From Pseudomonas fluorescens (lineage in GTDB: Bacteria; Pseudomonadota; Gammaproteobacteria; Pseudomonadales; Pseudomonadaceae), in NCBI RefSeq assembly GCF_900636825.1, contig NZ_LR134318.1, positions 5,875,501 through 5,939,500 on the forward strand: a DNA stretch of 64,000 nt, written 5' to 3'. Under the pieces are notes generated by a model. That model was given only the letters and a program-made list of their open reading frames with translations, ran no database searches and was not told the DNA's origin. The translations under genes were made by a program, and so were the position numbers. Of this stretch, positions 34,874 through 44,544 are shown one piece after another; position 1 is the first letter of the stretch, and each line of letters starts with the position of its first letter.

Positions 34874-35434
34874 GTGCAACAGACAAAATCCTCTTCGGCC
34901 CCGCTCTGGCTGCTCCAAAGCCAACTGACGCCCTCCCCCGATTCGTTGACCCTTGACTGGTTGTTCGACGAAGGTTCGCTGACCCGCCGCCTCACCCGTT
35001 TATCCGATGACGGCTTCAGCGTGACACCGCTGTTCGAAGGCTGGGACAACCTGCGCGACGACGAGTGCGCTGCGCTGAATCTGGCCGTGGGCAGCGAGGG
35101 TTGGGTGCGCGAGGTGTATTTGCGCGGTCACGGCGAAGCCTGGGTCTTCGCGCGCAGCGTGGCTTCGCGCGCCGCGCTGCAGGGTGACGGCTTGCACATG
35201 GACGAATTGGGCAGCCGCTCACTGGGCGAACTGTTGTTTTGCGATCAGGCGTTCCAGCGCCGCGCCATCGAAGTCTGCCACTACCCTGAGCAATGGCTGC
35301 CGACGGACGCCAAAGCCCCTGAGCTGTGGGGCCGGCGCTCGCGTTTTGACCGTGGCGCGTTGAGCGTACTGGTCGCGGAAATCTTCCTGCCGAGCCTGTG
35401 GCGCGCCGCCCGCGCCCATCCGGAGAACTGCTGA
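34874..35434 (+). CDS. ubiC: Chorismate lyase
   Basis: 186 residues starting with GTG 34874; no in-frame ATG is available nearby. The protein shows the UbiC pattern ('[16 protein letters not shown]', '[19 protein letters not shown]', 'RRSRFDRG' near 155). It splits chorismate into 4-hydroxybenzoate and pyruvate, the first step of ubiquinone synthesis. The stop overlaps the ubiA start (TGATG), linking it to the next enzyme of the pathway. Confidence 0.94.
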   Translation: MQQTKSSSAPLWLLQSQLTPSPDSLTLDWLFDEGSLTRRLTRLSDDGFSVTPLFEGWDNLRDDECAALNLAVGSEGWVREVYLRGHGEAWVFARSVASRAALQGDGLHMDELGSRSLGELLFCDQAFQRRAIEVCHYPEQWLPTDAKAPELWGRRSRFDRGALSVLVAEIFLPSLWRAARAHPENC

Positions 35435-36324
35435 TGTATCAGAGCTTGCTCAAGTCCCTGAACCGTTTGAATCCGCGCGCCTGGGACTTCGTTCAGTTGA
35501 CGCGCATGGACAAGCCGATCGGCATCTATCTGCTACTGTGGCCGACATTGTGGGCGCTGTGGATTGCCGGCAAGGGTTCGCCGTCGCTGTCCAATGTCGT
35601 CATTTTTGTCCTTGGCGTGGTGCTGACCCGTGCCGGTGGCTGCGTGATCAATGACTGGGCTGATCGCAAGGTTGACGGCCACGTCAAACGCACCGCGCAA
35701 CGGCCGCTCGCCAGCGGCAAGATCAGCTCGAAAGAGGCGCTGGTGTTCTTCGCGGTGCTGATGGGCATCAGTTTTCTGCTGGTGCTGTGCACCAATGCGC
35801 CGACCATCTGGTTGTCGCTCGGCGGTCTGGCGCTGGCGTTCACCTATCCGTTCATGAAGCGCTACACCTATTACCCGCAAGTGGTGCTGGGTGCGGCGTT
35901 TTCCTGGGGCATGCCGATGGCATTCACCGCCGAAACCGGCGAGTTGCCGGCGGCGGCGTGGCTGCTGTGGATCGCTAATCTGCTGTGGACGGTGGGTTAC
36001 GACACTTACTACGCAATGACCGACCGTGACGACGATCTGAAGATCGGCGTGAAATCCACGGCGATTCTGTTCGGCGAGGCGGATCGGGTGATGATCCTGA
36101 GTTTGCAGGCGCTGTCGCTGGGCTGCCTCGTGCTGGCCGGGTCGAAATTCGAGTTGGGAACGTGGTTTCACCTTGGCTTGCTGGTGGCGGCCGGGTGTTA
36201 TGTGTGGCAGTTCTGGTACACCCGCAGCAAGGACCGCATGCGCTGCTTCCAGGCGTTTTTGCATAACCACTGGGCGGGGTTGGCGATTTTTGTCGGGATC
36301 GTGCTGGATTACGCATTGCGCTGA
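35434..36324 (+). CDS. ubiA: 4-hydroxybenzoate polyprenyltransferase
   Basis: 296 residues from ATG 35434, which overlaps the ubiC stop. The protein is polytopic with about eight to nine membrane helices. Both Asp-rich prenyl-diphosphate sites are visible: '[20 protein letters not shown]' (about 68-87) and '[13 protein letters not shown]' (about 190-202). It attaches the polyprenyl tail to 4-hydroxybenzoate in the inner membrane. An inverted repeat begins four bases after the stop. Confidence 0.97.
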   Translation: MYQSLLKSLNRLNPRAWDFVQLTRMDKPIGIYLLLWPTLWALWIAGKGSPSLSNVVIFVLGVVLTRAGGCVINDWADRKVDGHVKRTAQRPLASGKISSKEALVFFAVLMGISFLLVLCTNAPTIWLSLGGLALAFTYPFMKRYTYYPQVVLGAAFSWGMPMAFTAETGELPAAAWLLWIANLLWTVGYDTYYAMTDRDDDLKIGVKSTAILFGEADRVMILSLQALSLGCLVLAGSKFELGTWFHLGLLVAAGCYVWQFWYTRSKDRMRCFQAFLHNHWAGLAIFVGIVLDYALR

Positions 36325-36327
36325 TTG

Positions 36328-36404
36328 AAAAGATCGCAGCCTGCGGCAGCTCCTACAGGCGTACACAATGCAATGCAGGAGCTGCCGAAGGCTGCGATCT
36401 TTTC
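36328..36404. repeat. GATCGCAGCC-type REP pair (copy 1)
   Basis: Inverted pair: AAAAGATCGCAGCCTGCGGC at the left, GCTGCGATCTTTT at the right, each followed inward by 'AGCTCCTACA' or its complement. It lies between the convergent ubiA and the secreted-repeat protein gene and may also terminate both transcripts. Further copies are at 40535, 41625, 48755, 57513 and 60249. Confidence 0.9.
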
Positions 36405-36406
36405 CG

Positions 36407-36790
36407 CTATTTGGCCTTGGCAACTTTCCAGGCGCCGTCCATTTTGCCGTCGCCGGTCATGTCGCCGGCCTTCTTGTCCATCACGAAGGTGTACAGCGGC
36501 ATGCCTTGGTAGGCCCATTGCATTGAGCCGTCGTCGCGCTTGATCACCGTCCAGTCGCCCATCGACTTGTCACCTGTCTGCGCCGTCAGCGGCGGCCAGT
36601 TTGCCGCGCACTTGTCGTTGCACGCGGACTTGCCAGCGGAGTCCTTGGCGAAGGTGTACAGGGTCATGCCCTTGTGGTCGGTGAACATGCCGTCTTTTTC
36701 CATCGCCGGATCGGCCGCCATGGCCAGGCCGGGCAAAGACAGGGCAGCAGCCATCAGCAGCGCTTTAAGGGAAACAGTCATCTGAGTCAT
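36407..36790 (-). CDS. Secreted repeat protein (COG4315 / Lipoprotein_15 type)
   Basis: 127 residues with a Sec signal ending 'PGLAMA' and two copies of the secreted repeat: 'DHKGMTLYTFAKDS' with 'CNDKCAANWPPL' (about 38-70), and 'SMQWAYQGMPLYTFVMDKK' (about 88-106). AGAAGG precedes the ATG; a second ATG four codons on is possible. The repeat family is widespread and periplasmic, with no agreed function. Confidence 0.88.
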   Translation of the reverse strand: MTQMTVSLKALLMAAALSLPGLAMAADPAMEKDGMFTDHKGMTLYTFAKDSAGKSACNDKCAANWPPLTAQTGDKSMGDWTVIKRDDGSMQWAYQGMPLYTFVMDKKAGDMTGDGKMDGAWKVAKAK

Positions 36791-36869
36791 GGAAACCTTC
36801 TTTTGTGGTTGTCAGGATTCGGACTTAGAGCTTAGTTGAGGATTCGCACAATCGCCGCAGACTGAAATA

Positions 36870-36887
36870 CTGTCACACGACTGCAAT
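36870..36887 (+). promoter_or_regulatory. Pho box upstream of phoB
   Basis: CTGTCAC-ACGA-CTGCAAT: two 7-base units 4 bases apart, matching the PhoB site pattern, with a -10-like TATCTA about 9 nt on. This supports PhoB autoregulation under phosphate limitation. Confidence 0.75.
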
Positions 36888-36940
36888 AATTCCGTTATCT
36901 AATGCGGCGCAAGACAGTTAAATGACAAGAGGATTAAGGC

Positions 36941-37630
36941 ATGGTTGGCAGGAGCATTCTGATCGTCGACGACGAAGCGCCCATTCGCGAAATGATCGCC
37001 GTGGCGTTGGAAATGGCCGGCTATGACTGCCTCGAGGCGGAGAACTCGCAGCAGGCCCACGCCATCATCGTCGATCGCAAACCGGACCTGATCCTGCTCG
37101 ACTGGATGCTGCCCGGCACATCCGGCATCGAACTGGCCCGACGCCTCAAGCGTGACGAGCTGACCGGGGATATCCCGATCATCATGCTCACCGCCAAGGG
37201 CGAAGAGGACAACAAGATCCAGGGTCTGGAAGTCGGCGCCGACGATTACATCACCAAACCGTTCTCGCCGCGTGAGCTGGTCGCCCGCCTCAAAGCCGTG
37301 CTGCGCCGCGCCGGGCCGACCGATGGCGAAGCGCCGATCGAAGTCGGCGGCCTGCTGCTCGACCCGATCAGCCACCGCGTGACCATCGATGGCAAACCCG
37401 CCGAGATGGGCCCCACCGAATACCGTCTGCTGCAATTCTTCATGACTCACCAGGAACGTGCCTACACCCGCGGTCAGTTGCTCGATCAGGTCTGGGGCGG
37501 CAACGTTTACGTTGAAGAGCGCACCGTCGACGTACACATCCGCCGCCTGCGCAAGGCGCTCGGCGACGCTTATGAAAATCTGGTACAAACCGTGCGCGGC
37601 ACCGGCTATCGCTTCTCCACAAAAGCATAA
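36941..37630 (+). CDS. phoB: Phosphate-regulon response regulator PhoB
   Basis: 229 residues. The receiver domain has acidic residues in '[12 protein letters not shown]', the phospho-acceptor Asp in '[10 protein letters not shown]' and Lys in '[11 protein letters not shown]'. The winged-helix DNA-binding domain ends '[13 protein letters not shown]...[10 protein letters not shown]', the OmpR/PhoB signature. Phosphorylated by PhoR, it binds Pho boxes such as those found here before phoB, pstC and pstS. Confidence 0.98.
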   Translation: MVGRSILIVDDEAPIREMIAVALEMAGYDCLEAENSQQAHAIIVDRKPDLILLDWMLPGTSGIELARRLKRDELTGDIPIIMLTAKGEEDNKIQGLEVGADDYITKPFSPRELVARLKAVLRRAGPTDGEAPIEVGGLLLDPISHRVTIDGKPAEMGPTEYRLLQFFMTHQERAYTRGQLLDQVWGGNVYVEERTVDVHIRRLRKALGDAYENLVQTVRGTGYRFSTKA

Positions 37631-37639
37631 AAGCAGCTG

Positions 37640-37708
37640 CAAGCGTTCAGCTACAAGCGGCAAGAAACAGCGAACCGCTCTGACTTGCAGCTTGTAGCTT
37701 GAAACTTG
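37640..37708. repeat. Inverted repeat of the CAAGC-TTCAAGC family (phoB-phoR gap)
   Basis: Two imperfect 25-base arms, 37640-37664 and 37684-37708, mostly complementary around 'AGCTACAAGC'/'GCTTGTAGCT'. The same family recurs at 43591-43690 and 44545-44623 and nowhere else in the window. The hairpin lies within the phoBR transcript. Confidence 0.8.
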
Positions 37709-37731
37709 ACGCTGCGGCTAAGGACGCCTCT

Positions 37732-39054
37732 GTGAATCAAAACTGGCATGGCACCCTGATTCGCCACATGCTGTTGCTGGTCACCGCTTGCCTGGTGATC
37801 GGTCTGATCACCGGCTATTACGGCTGGAGCCTCGCGGCCGGTCTGGGCCTTTATCTGGCCTGGACGCTCAAGCAACTGCTGCGTCTGCACGAATGGCTGC
37901 GCCTGCATCAGCCTGATGAAGCACCGCCCGACGGTTATGGTCTGTGGGGTGAGGTGTTCGATAGCATCTACCACCTGCAGCGCCGCGACCAACGCGTGCG
38001 CGGGCGGCTGCAAGCAGTGATCGACCGGGTGCAGGAGTCCACCGCCGCACTGAAAGACGCGGTGATCATGCTCGACAGCGACGGCAACCTGGAATGGTGG
38101 AACCGCGCTGCTGAAACCCTGCTCGGCCTCAAGACACCGCAGGACAGCGGCCAACCGGTGACCAATCTGGTGCGGCATCCGCGCTTCAAAGAATATTTCG
38201 AGCAAGACAGCTACGCCGAGCCGCTGGAAATTCCATCGCCAACCAACGATCGCGTGCGCATTCAGCTGTACCTGACCCGCTACGGCAATAACGAACACCT
38301 GATGCTGGTGCGCGACGTCACGCGCATCCATCAGTTGGAACAGATGCGCAAAGACTTCATCGCCAACGTGTCCCACGAATTGCGCACGCCGCTGACAGTC
38401 ATCTGCGGTTATTTGGAAACCCTGCTCGACAATGTTGAAGAAGTGAATCCGCGCTGGAGCCGCGCCCTGCAGCAGATGCAACAACAAGGCGGGCGCATGC
38501 AGACACTGCTGAACGATTTGCTGCTGCTGGCGAAGCTGGAGGCCACCGATTACCCGTCGGACAACCAGCCGGTGCAGGTCGATACGCTGCTGCAATCGAT
38601 CACGAGCGATGCGCAGCAATTGTCCGGTTCGAAGAACCAACGTATCACTCTTGAGGCCGACGCCAGCCTGTTGCTCAAGGGCAGCGAGGCGGAATTACGC
38701 AGTGCGTTTTCCAATCTGGTGTTCAACGCGGTGAAATACACGCCGGCTGAGGGCAACATCCGCATTCGCTGGTGGGGCGACGAACAAGGCGCGCACCTGA
38801 GCGTGCAGGATTCCGGCATCGGCATCGACAGCAAACACCTGCCGCGCCTGACCGAACGCTTCTATCGCGTCGACTCCAGCCGCAACTCCAACACCGGTGG
38901 CACGGGGCTTGGTCTGGCCATCGTCAAACACGTATTGCTGCGCCATCGCGCGCGCATGGAGATCAGCAGCGTGCCCGGCCACGGCAGCACGTTCACCTGC
39001 CATTTCGCCCCAGCTCAGGTCGCCAGCGCACGGGCGATCCAGACCGCTGAGTAA
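37732..39054 (+). CDS. phoR: Phosphate-regulon sensor histidine kinase PhoR
   Basis: 440 residues from GTG 37732 (AAGGA site upstream; product starts MNQNWHGTLIRHML); upstream in-frame codons run into the repeat. Two N-terminal membrane helices (about 10-45) are followed by a PAS domain (about 95-195). The H-box has 'NVSHELRTPL' (about 214-223), and the ATPase domain has 'FSNLVFNAVKYTP', 'DSGIGID' and 'GGTGLGLAIVKH'. It controls PhoB according to phosphate, sensed through the Pst-PhoU complex encoded 4 kb away. Confidence 0.97.
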   Translation: MNQNWHGTLIRHMLLLVTACLVIGLITGYYGWSLAAGLGLYLAWTLKQLLRLHEWLRLHQPDEAPPDGYGLWGEVFDSIYHLQRRDQRVRGRLQAVIDRVQESTAALKDAVIMLDSDGNLEWWNRAAETLLGLKTPQDSGQPVTNLVRHPRFKEYFEQDSYAEPLEIPSPTNDRVRIQLYLTRYGNNEHLMLVRDVTRIHQLEQMRKDFIANVSHELRTPLTVICGYLETLLDNVEEVNPRWSRALQQMQQQGGRMQTLLNDLLLLAKLEATDYPSDNQPVQVDTLLQSITSDAQQLSGSKNQRITLEADASLLLKGSEAELRSAFSNLVFNAVKYTPAEGNIRIRWWGDEQGAHLSVQDSGIGIDSKHLPRLTERFYRVDSSRNSNTGGTGLGLAIVKHVLLRHRARMEISSVPGHGSTFTCHFAPAQVASARAIQTAE

Positions 39055-39164
39055 TGTCGCACTAGGCAATCGCCAGGTCAGCCGCTACATTGGCTGACTT
39101 GTGCCTGCCTTTCAGGCGCGACTATTACCTCTCTTGAATCACACGGAACCCGCAAAACTCCATC

Positions 39165-40505
39165 ATGGACCCTTCCCCTGGCTTGTCCCTCGCAACGATA
39201 TTCGCCGACTTCGGCATGATCCTTTTTGCTCTGATCCTGGTTTTGCTCAACGGTTTTTTCGTTGCGGCGGAATTCGCCATGGTCAAACTGCGCTCGACCC
39301 GGGTCGAGGCCATCGCTGAACAGAACGGCTGGCGCGGGCATATCCTGCGCACCGTACACAGTCAGCTCGATGCGTACCTCTCGGCGTGTCAGTTGGGTAT
39401 TACCCTCGCCTCGCTGGGTCTTGGCTGGGTCGGTGAGCCGGCGTTCGCGCACATTCTCGAGCCGCTGCTGAGCGCGGTCGGTGTCGACTCGCCAGAGATC
39501 GTCAAAGGCGTATCGTTCTTTACCGCGTTTTTCATCATTTCTTATCTGCACATCGTCGTCGGCGAGCTCGCGCCAAAATCATGGGCGATCCGCAAACCCG
39601 AGCTCTTGTCGTTGTGGACGGCGGTGCCGCTGTACCTGTTCTACTGGGCAATGTACCCGGCGATCTACCTGCTCAACGCCAGCGCCAACGCGATTCTGCG
39701 GATCGCCGGTCAAGGCGAACCCGGCCCGCACCACGAACACCATTACAGCCGAGAAGAACTGAAACTGATCCTGCACTCCAGCCGTGGCCAGGATCCGAGC
39801 GATCAGGGCATGCGTGTACTGGCGTCGGCAGTGGAAATGGGCGAGCTGGAAGTGGTCGACTGGGCCAACTCTCGCGAAGACCTGATTACGCTGGAATTCA
39901 ATGCGCCGCTGAAAGAAATCCTGGCGATGTTCCGACGCCACAAGTTCAGCCGTTATCCGGTGTACGACAGCGAGCGCCAAGAGTTTGTCGGGCTGCTGCA
40001 CATCAAGGATCTGCTGCTGGAACTGGCGGCGCTGGATCACATTCCCGAGTCGTTCAACCTGGCTGAGCTGACCCGTCCGCTGGAGCGCGTGTCGCGGCAC
40101 ATGCCGCTGTCGCAGCTGCTGGAGCAGTTCCGCAAGGGCGGCTCGCACTTCGCCGTGGTCGAGGAGGCTGACGGCAACATCATCGGCTACCTGACCATGG
40201 AAGACGTGCTGGAAGTGCTGGTCGGCGACATTCAGGACGAACACCGCAAGGCTGAGCGCGGCATCCTCGCCTATCAGCCGGGCAAGCTGCTGGTGCGCGG
40301 TGATACGCCGCTGTTCAAGGTCGAGCGCCTGCTGGGCATCGATCTGGATCACATCGAAGCGGAAACCCTCGCCGGGCTGGTCTACGAAACCCTGAAACGG
40401 GTGCCGGAAGAGGAAGAAGTGCTGGAAGTCGAAGGCCTGCGCATCATCATCAAGAAGATGAAAGGGCCGAAGATTGTCCTGGCCAAGGTGTTGATGCTGG
40501 ATTGA
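39165..40505 (+). CDS. CNNM/CorC-type membrane protein (DUF21-CBS-CorC_HlyC)
   Basis: 446 residues. The N-terminal DUF21 domain with about four membrane helices (about 15-190) is followed by a CBS pair (about 220-340, 'RHKFSRYPVYD', 'DGNIIGYLTMEDVLEVLVGDI') and a C-terminal CorC_HlyC domain ('GLRIIIKKMKGPKI'). Members are linked to magnesium or cobalt efflux; older 'hemolysin' names are not reliable. The same gene follows phoR in P. aeruginosa, so this is a conserved neighbour rather than a known Pho partner. Confidence 0.92.
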   Translation: MDPSPGLSLATIFADFGMILFALILVLLNGFFVAAEFAMVKLRSTRVEAIAEQNGWRGHILRTVHSQLDAYLSACQLGITLASLGLGWVGEPAFAHILEPLLSAVGVDSPEIVKGVSFFTAFFIISYLHIVVGELAPKSWAIRKPELLSLWTAVPLYLFYWAMYPAIYLLNASANAILRIAGQGEPGPHHEHHYSREELKLILHSSRGQDPSDQGMRVLASAVEMGELEVVDWANSREDLITLEFNAPLKEILAMFRRHKFSRYPVYDSERQEFVGLLHIKDLLLELAALDHIPESFNLAELTRPLERVSRHMPLSQLLEQFRKGGSHFAVVEEADGNIIGYLTMEDVLEVLVGDIQDEHRKAERGILAYQPGKLLVRGDTPLFKVERLLGIDLDHIEAETLAGLVYETLKRVPEEEEVLEVEGLRIIIKKMKGPKIVLAKVLMLD

Positions 40506-40534
40506 GTGTAATGCGGGAAACCGCATTGCCTGCT

Positions 40535-40626
40535 AAAAGATCGTCCGATCGCGGCCCGAGCCTGCGGCAGCTCTTACAGGGGATCGCATTCCCCATGTAG
40601 GAGCTGCCGCAGGCTGCGATCTTTTT
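40535..40626. repeat. GATCGCAGCC-type REP pair (copy 2)
   Basis: Left arm with 'AAAAGATCGTCCGATCGCGGCC', right arm 'GCAGGCTGCGATCTTTTT'. It separates convergent genes and ends 4 nt from the peptidase stop. The left arm carries a short internal duplication (GATCG-TCC-GATCG). Confidence 0.88.
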
Positions 40627-40629
40627 GCT

Positions 40630-41532
40630 TTATTGCTTGCCCAACGCAAAATTGGGCAGCGCCCCCAGCGGCTGGACGAACTGATACGGAATCGACACCA
40701 GCCCCTCCCCCGTATTGCGCTGCACCACAAAGTGCAGGTGCGGGCCGCTGCTGTTGCCGGTGTTGCCCGACAGCGCCAGCGGGCTGCCGACTTTCACTCG
40801 CTGCCCTTCGCGTACGCCCACCGAACCTTGCTTGAGGTGCAGATACACGCCCATGGTGCCGTCATCGTGCAGCACCCGAACGAAGTTGCCGGAAGCATCG
40901 GTGCCGCGGCCGCTCTGGGAATTCTCCGTCTTGACCACCACTCCGGCTCGCGCCGCGATGATCGGCGTGCCAACCGGCATGGCGATATCCATGGCATAGC
41001 GATTCTTCGGCCCGTAATGGCTGTACTTGCCGTTAGCGCCCTGACTCAGACGGAACGGCCCGCCACGCCACGGCAGCGGATAGCGATAGCCTTGCGCCGT
41101 TCCTGCAGGATCGCCGAGGGAATAGTGAAACTGCGGCGTATACACCAGCGGTTGGCTAGCGCTTACCGCCTTCAGCTGCGCCAGCCGTGTATTGCTGCGC
41201 GCCGGCAGCACGCGGTGAATGGTTTGTGCGGGCGCGCCGCGTACGTTGCTCAGCCCGGTGAACGCCAGGGCAATTTTCACCGGCGCATACAGATCGTTGC
41301 GCACGAACACCACGTCCATACCCTTCTGCTTTTTGATATCGACAAAGACCTGTCGCTCCAGGCGCTCGATCATGCGGTCCTGGAAGACGAACACCTGCGC
41401 GCCTTTGCTCGGGCGGTCACTGTACGAAACCACGCCGTTGGCGTCGGTGGATTTGTAGACGGTCATGGCCAATGCCAGTTGGGAGACCAGGCAGAGACCG
41501 CAAAAGAGCAGCAGGCGCGCGAGCATGGGCAT
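40630..41532 (-). CDS. M23-family (LytM) peptidase with DUF4124-like N-terminus
   Basis: 300 residues. A signal peptide (about 1-22) is followed by a DUF4124-like stretch ('TVYKSTDANGVVSYSDRPSK'). The M23 domain lies near 185-285, with 'NRYAMDIAMPVGTPI' and 'GPHLHFVVQR' carrying Asp and His zinc ligands. It should act on peptidoglycan cross-links in the periplasm or regulate an amidase. The first motif is the variant 'AMDIAMP' form found in a subgroup of these proteins. Confidence 0.9.
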   Translation of the reverse strand: MPMLARLLLFCGLCLVSQLALAMTVYKSTDANGVVSYSDRPSKGAQVFVFQDRMIERLERQVFVDIKKQKGMDVVFVRNDLYAPVKIALAFTGLSNVRGAPAQTIHRVLPARSNTRLAQLKAVSASQPLVYTPQFHYSLGDPAGTAQGYRYPLPWRGGPFRLSQGANGKYSHYGPKNRYAMDIAMPVGTPIIAARAGVVVKTENSQSGRGTDASGNFVRVLHDDGTMGVYLHLKQGSVGVREGQRVKVGSPLALSGNTGNSSGPHLHFVVQRNTGEGLVSIPYQFVQPLGALPNFALGKQ

Positions 41533-41624
41533 AAATCTGTCGAAGTGAGGCCTGGGAATCAGCCTAGCAGCTGAGACAGACCAGGCTAGTCGACAGATGT
41601 TTCAAATTGCCCAGCGCACAAAGC

Positions 41625-41700
41625 AAAAGATCGCAGCCTCCGGCAGCTCCTACAGGGAAACGCATTCCAATGTAGGAGCTGCCGCAGGCTGCGATCTTTT
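41625..41700. repeat. GATCGCAGCC-type REP pair (copy 3)
   Basis: AAAAGATCGCAGCCTCCGGC at the left and GCAGGCTGCGATCTTTT at the right, with AGCTCCTACA/TGTAGGAGCT inward. It lies between the response-regulator stop and the peptidase start and could terminate the former. Confidence 0.9.
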
Positions 41701-41712
41701 CACAGACGCCGA

Positions 41713-42636
41713 TTACGCGCCCGGGATGAAGTGCTTCTGCGCCGTGCCTCGGGCGATCAGGCGGGAGATGTAGTCGAGCTTCTGCGCATCCTGGTCAACA
41801 AAGCGGAACGTCAGTTGCAGCCAGTCGCTGTCGGCTTTTTGCTCATGCGCCACGATGGCGTGCAGGTAACCGTTGAGACGGGCGATCTCGGCGTTGTCGC
41901 CCTGCTCCAGGTCGAGCACTGCGCTGTCGAGGATCTGCGGCAGCGTCTCGGTGCGCTTGATCACAAGCAGCGCTTCCTTGATGCTCAGCGCCTTGATCAC
42001 GCATTGCTGATTGCCGCTTGGCAGACGCAATTGGCCCTGACCACGGCCACCGACCGGTGCTTTCGACGCGGCTGGCGCCTGTACCGGCGGGCTGTTGAGC
42101 AAACCGCGCGAAGCGGGAGCAGGTGCCGCAGCGGCAGGCTTGGCCGCAGCGGCGCCGACCACGGCAGGTTTGCCGCCAGTCAGTGCGCTCAGGGAATCAT
42201 TGCCGAACGCCGAGTTCATCTTGGTCGGCGCGCTGTTCATCAAGGTGTCGAGCTTGCCAACCTTGTTCAGCGCCTGCTTGACCTTGGTCAGCAGTTGTTC
42301 GTTGGTGAACGGCTTGCTGACATAGCCGGAAACGCCGGCCTGAATGGCCTGCACGACGTTTTCCTTGTCGCCGCGGCTGGTCACCATGACGAATGGCATG
42401 GTCTTGAGGTTGTCCTGCTCGCGGCACCAGGTCAGCAATTCGAGGCCGGACATTTCCGGCATTTCCCAATCGCACAAGACCAGGTCGAACGCCTCTTTGG
42501 CCAGCATGGCCTGGGCCTTCTTGCCATTGATGGCGTCCTCGGTGCGAATCCCCGGGAAGTAATTACGCAGGCATTTTTTCACCAGGTCACGAATGAACGA
42601 AGCGTCGTCCACGACCAACACACTGATCTTGCTCAT
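41713..42636 (-). CDS. Response regulator with PilZ-like C-terminal domain
   Basis: 307 residues. An N-terminal CheY-like receiver ('VLVVDDASFIRDLV', Asp in 'DLVLCDWEMPEMSG', Lys in 'GYVSKPFTNEQL') is followed by a long Ala/Pro linker (about 140-200). The C-terminal domain ('LLVIKRTETLPQILDSAVLDL', 'LQLTFRFVDQDAQKLDYISR') resembles PilZ or YcgR-like folds, but the RxxxR c-di-GMP motif is not obvious. The gene is conserved between the M23 peptidase and phoU in Pseudomonas. Function not known to me. Confidence 0.88.
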   Translation of the reverse strand: MSKISVLVVDDASFIRDLVKKCLRNYFPGIRTEDAINGKKAQAMLAKEAFDLVLCDWEMPEMSGLELLTWCREQDNLKTMPFVMVTSRGDKENVVQAIQAGVSGYVSKPFTNEQLLTKVKQALNKVGKLDTLMNSAPTKMNSAFGNDSLSALTGGKPAVVGAAAAKPAAAAPAPASRGLLNSPPVQAPAASKAPVGGRGQGQLRLPSGNQQCVIKALSIKEALLVIKRTETLPQILDSAVLDLEQGDNAEIARLNGYLHAIVAHEQKADSDWLQLTFRFVDQDAQKLDYISRLIARGTAQKHFIPGA

Positions 42637-42770
42637 CCAACACCCCTATTAAAATCCCGGCAAGCATAACGCTGGCTGATGGCACATTGCCAAAACTCTT
42701 CAGTCACGCCGGGACTTTTCGTTCGCGGGTGCTGCTTTTTAATTCGATCTGCATTGTGAACAGCAGAAAC

Positions 42771-42802
42771 AAAAACGCCCGGCCAAAGGGCCGGGCGCTT
42801 TT
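42771..42802 (-). terminator. Rho-independent terminator of phoU
   Basis: On the minus strand CGCCCGGCC, loop CTTT, GGCCGGGCG, then TTTTTGTTT. The 9-bp stem is perfect and starts 12 nt after the phoU stop, closing the pst-phoU transcript. Confidence 0.92.
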
Positions 42803-42813
42803 CTCAGGCAATC

Positions 42814-43575
42814 TTACTTATCGTCAGCTTCGCCCGGAACATTAGCGGTTTCAGCGCTTGTGCCTTCAACTTCTTCCTTCATGCGCTTGAGGCCCATGTG
42901 GCGTACATCGGTGCCGCGCACCAGATAGATAACCAATTCGGAGATGTTGCGCGCGTGATCGCCGATGCGCTCCAGCGAACGCAGCACCCAAATGATGCTC
43001 AGAACCCGCGAGATGGAGCGCGGATCTTCCATCATGTAGGTGGCCAGCTCACGCAGCGCGGTTTTGTATTCGCGGTCGATGATCTTGTCGTACTGCGCCA
43101 CTGACAACGCCAGATCGGCATCGAAGCGGGCAAACGCGTCCAGCGCGTCACGAACCATGTTGCGCACCTGGTCTCCGATGTGGCGAACCTCGACGTAACC
43201 GCGCGGCGCTTCACCTTCCTCGCACAGCTGGATGGCACGGCGGGCGATCTTGGTCGCTTCGTCGCCGATGCGCTCAAGGTCGATCACCGATTTGGAAATG
43301 CTGATGATCAGCCGCAAGTCCGACGCCGCCGGCTGACGACGAGCGAGAATGCGCAGGCATTCTTCGTCGATGTTGCGTTCCATCTGATTGATCTGGTCAT
43401 CGATCTCGCGCACCTGCTGAGCCAGGCCCGAGTCGGCCTCGATCAGCGCGGTGACCGCGTCGTTGACCTGCTTCTCCACCAGCCCGCCCATGGCAAGGAG
43501 GTGGCTGCGCACTTCCTCCAGTTCAGCGTTGAACTGCGCAGAGATGTGATGGGTAAGGCCTTCTTTGGAAATCAT
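42814..43575 (-). CDS. phoU: Phosphate signalling protein PhoU
   Basis: 253 residues from ATG 43575, which has a GGAG site; a longer frame adds ten unsupported residues. Two PhoU three-helix bundles show the conserved 'ISKSVIDLERIGDEATKIAR' and 'WVLRSLERIGDHARNISELV' motifs with metal-binding Asp and Glu. It links the Pst transporter to PhoR and limits the Pho response when phosphate is plentiful. Last gene of the pst run on the minus strand. Confidence 0.97.
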   Translation of the reverse strand: MISKEGLTHHISAQFNAELEEVRSHLLAMGGLVEKQVNDAVTALIEADSGLAQQVREIDDQINQMERNIDEECLRILARRQPAASDLRLIISISKSVIDLERIGDEATKIARRAIQLCEEGEAPRGYVEVRHIGDQVRNMVRDALDAFARFDADLALSVAQYDKIIDREYKTALRELATYMMEDPRSISRVLSIIWVLRSLERIGDHARNISELVIYLVRGTDVRHMGLKRMKEEVEGTSAETANVPGEADDK

Positions 43576-43590
43576 TTTTCGCTCCGCGAA

Positions 43591-43690
43591 AGTTGCAAGC
43601 TTCAAGCTGCAAGCTTCAAGCAGTTAAATATAAGTCCTGATATCGCACCGCATCGTTCTTGCCGCTTGAAGCTTGCGGCTTGCAGCTGCC
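43591..43690. repeat. Inverted repeat of the CAAGC-TTCAAGC family (phoU-pstB gap)
   Basis: Left arm 43591-43623 ('GTTGCAAGCTTCAAGCTGC...') and right arm 43658-43690 ('CTTGCCGCTTGAAGCTTGCGG...') are largely complementary. It fills almost the whole 119-nt gap and would fold as a stem in the pst mRNA. Confidence 0.85.
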
Positions 43691-43694
43691 TCAA

Positions 43695-44528
43695 TCAGCC
43701 ATAGCGACCGGTGATGTAGTCTTCGGTCTGCTTTTTCGCCGGATTGGTGAACAGGGTATCGGTGTCGCCGAACTCCACCAGTTTGCCCATGTACATGAAC
43801 GCGGTGTAGTCGGAGACCCGCGCCGCTTGTTGCATGTTGTGGGTAACGATGACGATGGTGAACTTGGACTTCAGCTCGTAGATCAGCTCTTCCACTTTCA
43901 GCGTCGAGATCGGGTCGAGGGCCGAGCACGGTTCGTCGAGCAGCAGCACTTCCGGCTCAACCGCGATGGTGCGGGCAATCACCAGACGCTGCTGCTGACC
44001 ACCAGACAAGCCCAGGGCCGACTCATGCAGACGGTCTTTCACTTCGTCCCACAGCGCCGCGCCTTTCAGGGCCCACTCAACCGCTTCGTCGAGCACGCGC
44101 TTCTTGTTGATGCCCTGGATACGCAGGCCGTACACGACATTTTCGTAGATGGTCTTCGGGAACGGGTTGGGTTTCTGGAACACCATGCCGACGCGACGAC
44201 GCAGCTCGGCGACGTCTTCGCCCTTGCGATAGATGTTGTTGCCGTACAGGTTGATCGCGCCTTCGACGCGGCAGCCGTCAACCAGATCGTTCATCCGGTT
44301 GAAGGTGCGCAGCAGGGTCGATTTACCGCAGCCGGACGGGCCGATGAACGCGGTCACGCGCTGTTTCGGAATATTCATGCTGACATCGAACAGCGCTTGC
44401 TTCTCGCCGTAGTACAGGCTCAGGCCCGGCACTTCGATGGCAACGGTTTCCTGCGCCAGGTTCAGGCTCTGCTTGTCGCGGCCCAGGGCAGACATGTTGA
44501 TGCCGTGACTGTGTGTTTCGTGCTGCAT
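43695..44528 (-). CDS. pstB: Phosphate ABC transporter ATP-binding protein PstB
   Basis: 277 residues from ATG 44528 (GGAG upstream). Walker [10 protein letters not shown] (about 62-70), signature LSGGQQQR (about 172-179) and Walker B '[13 protein letters not shown]' are intact. The N-terminal 30 residues before the ABC fold are longer than in E. coli. It energises phosphate import by PstA/PstC. Confidence 0.97.
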   Translation of the reverse strand: MQHETHSHGINMSALGRDKQSLNLAQETVAIEVPGLSLYYGEKQALFDVSMNIPKQRVTAFIGPSGCGKSTLLRTFNRMNDLVDGCRVEGAINLYGNNIYRKGEDVAELRRRVGMVFQKPNPFPKTIYENVVYGLRIQGINKKRVLDEAVEWALKGAALWDEVKDRLHESALGLSGGQQQRLVIARTIAVEPEVLLLDEPCSALDPISTLKVEELIYELKSKFTIVIVTHNMQQAARVSDYTAFMYMGKLVEFGDTDTLFTNPAKKQTEDYITGRYG

Positions 44529-44544
44529 GGGTCTCACTCCGTTC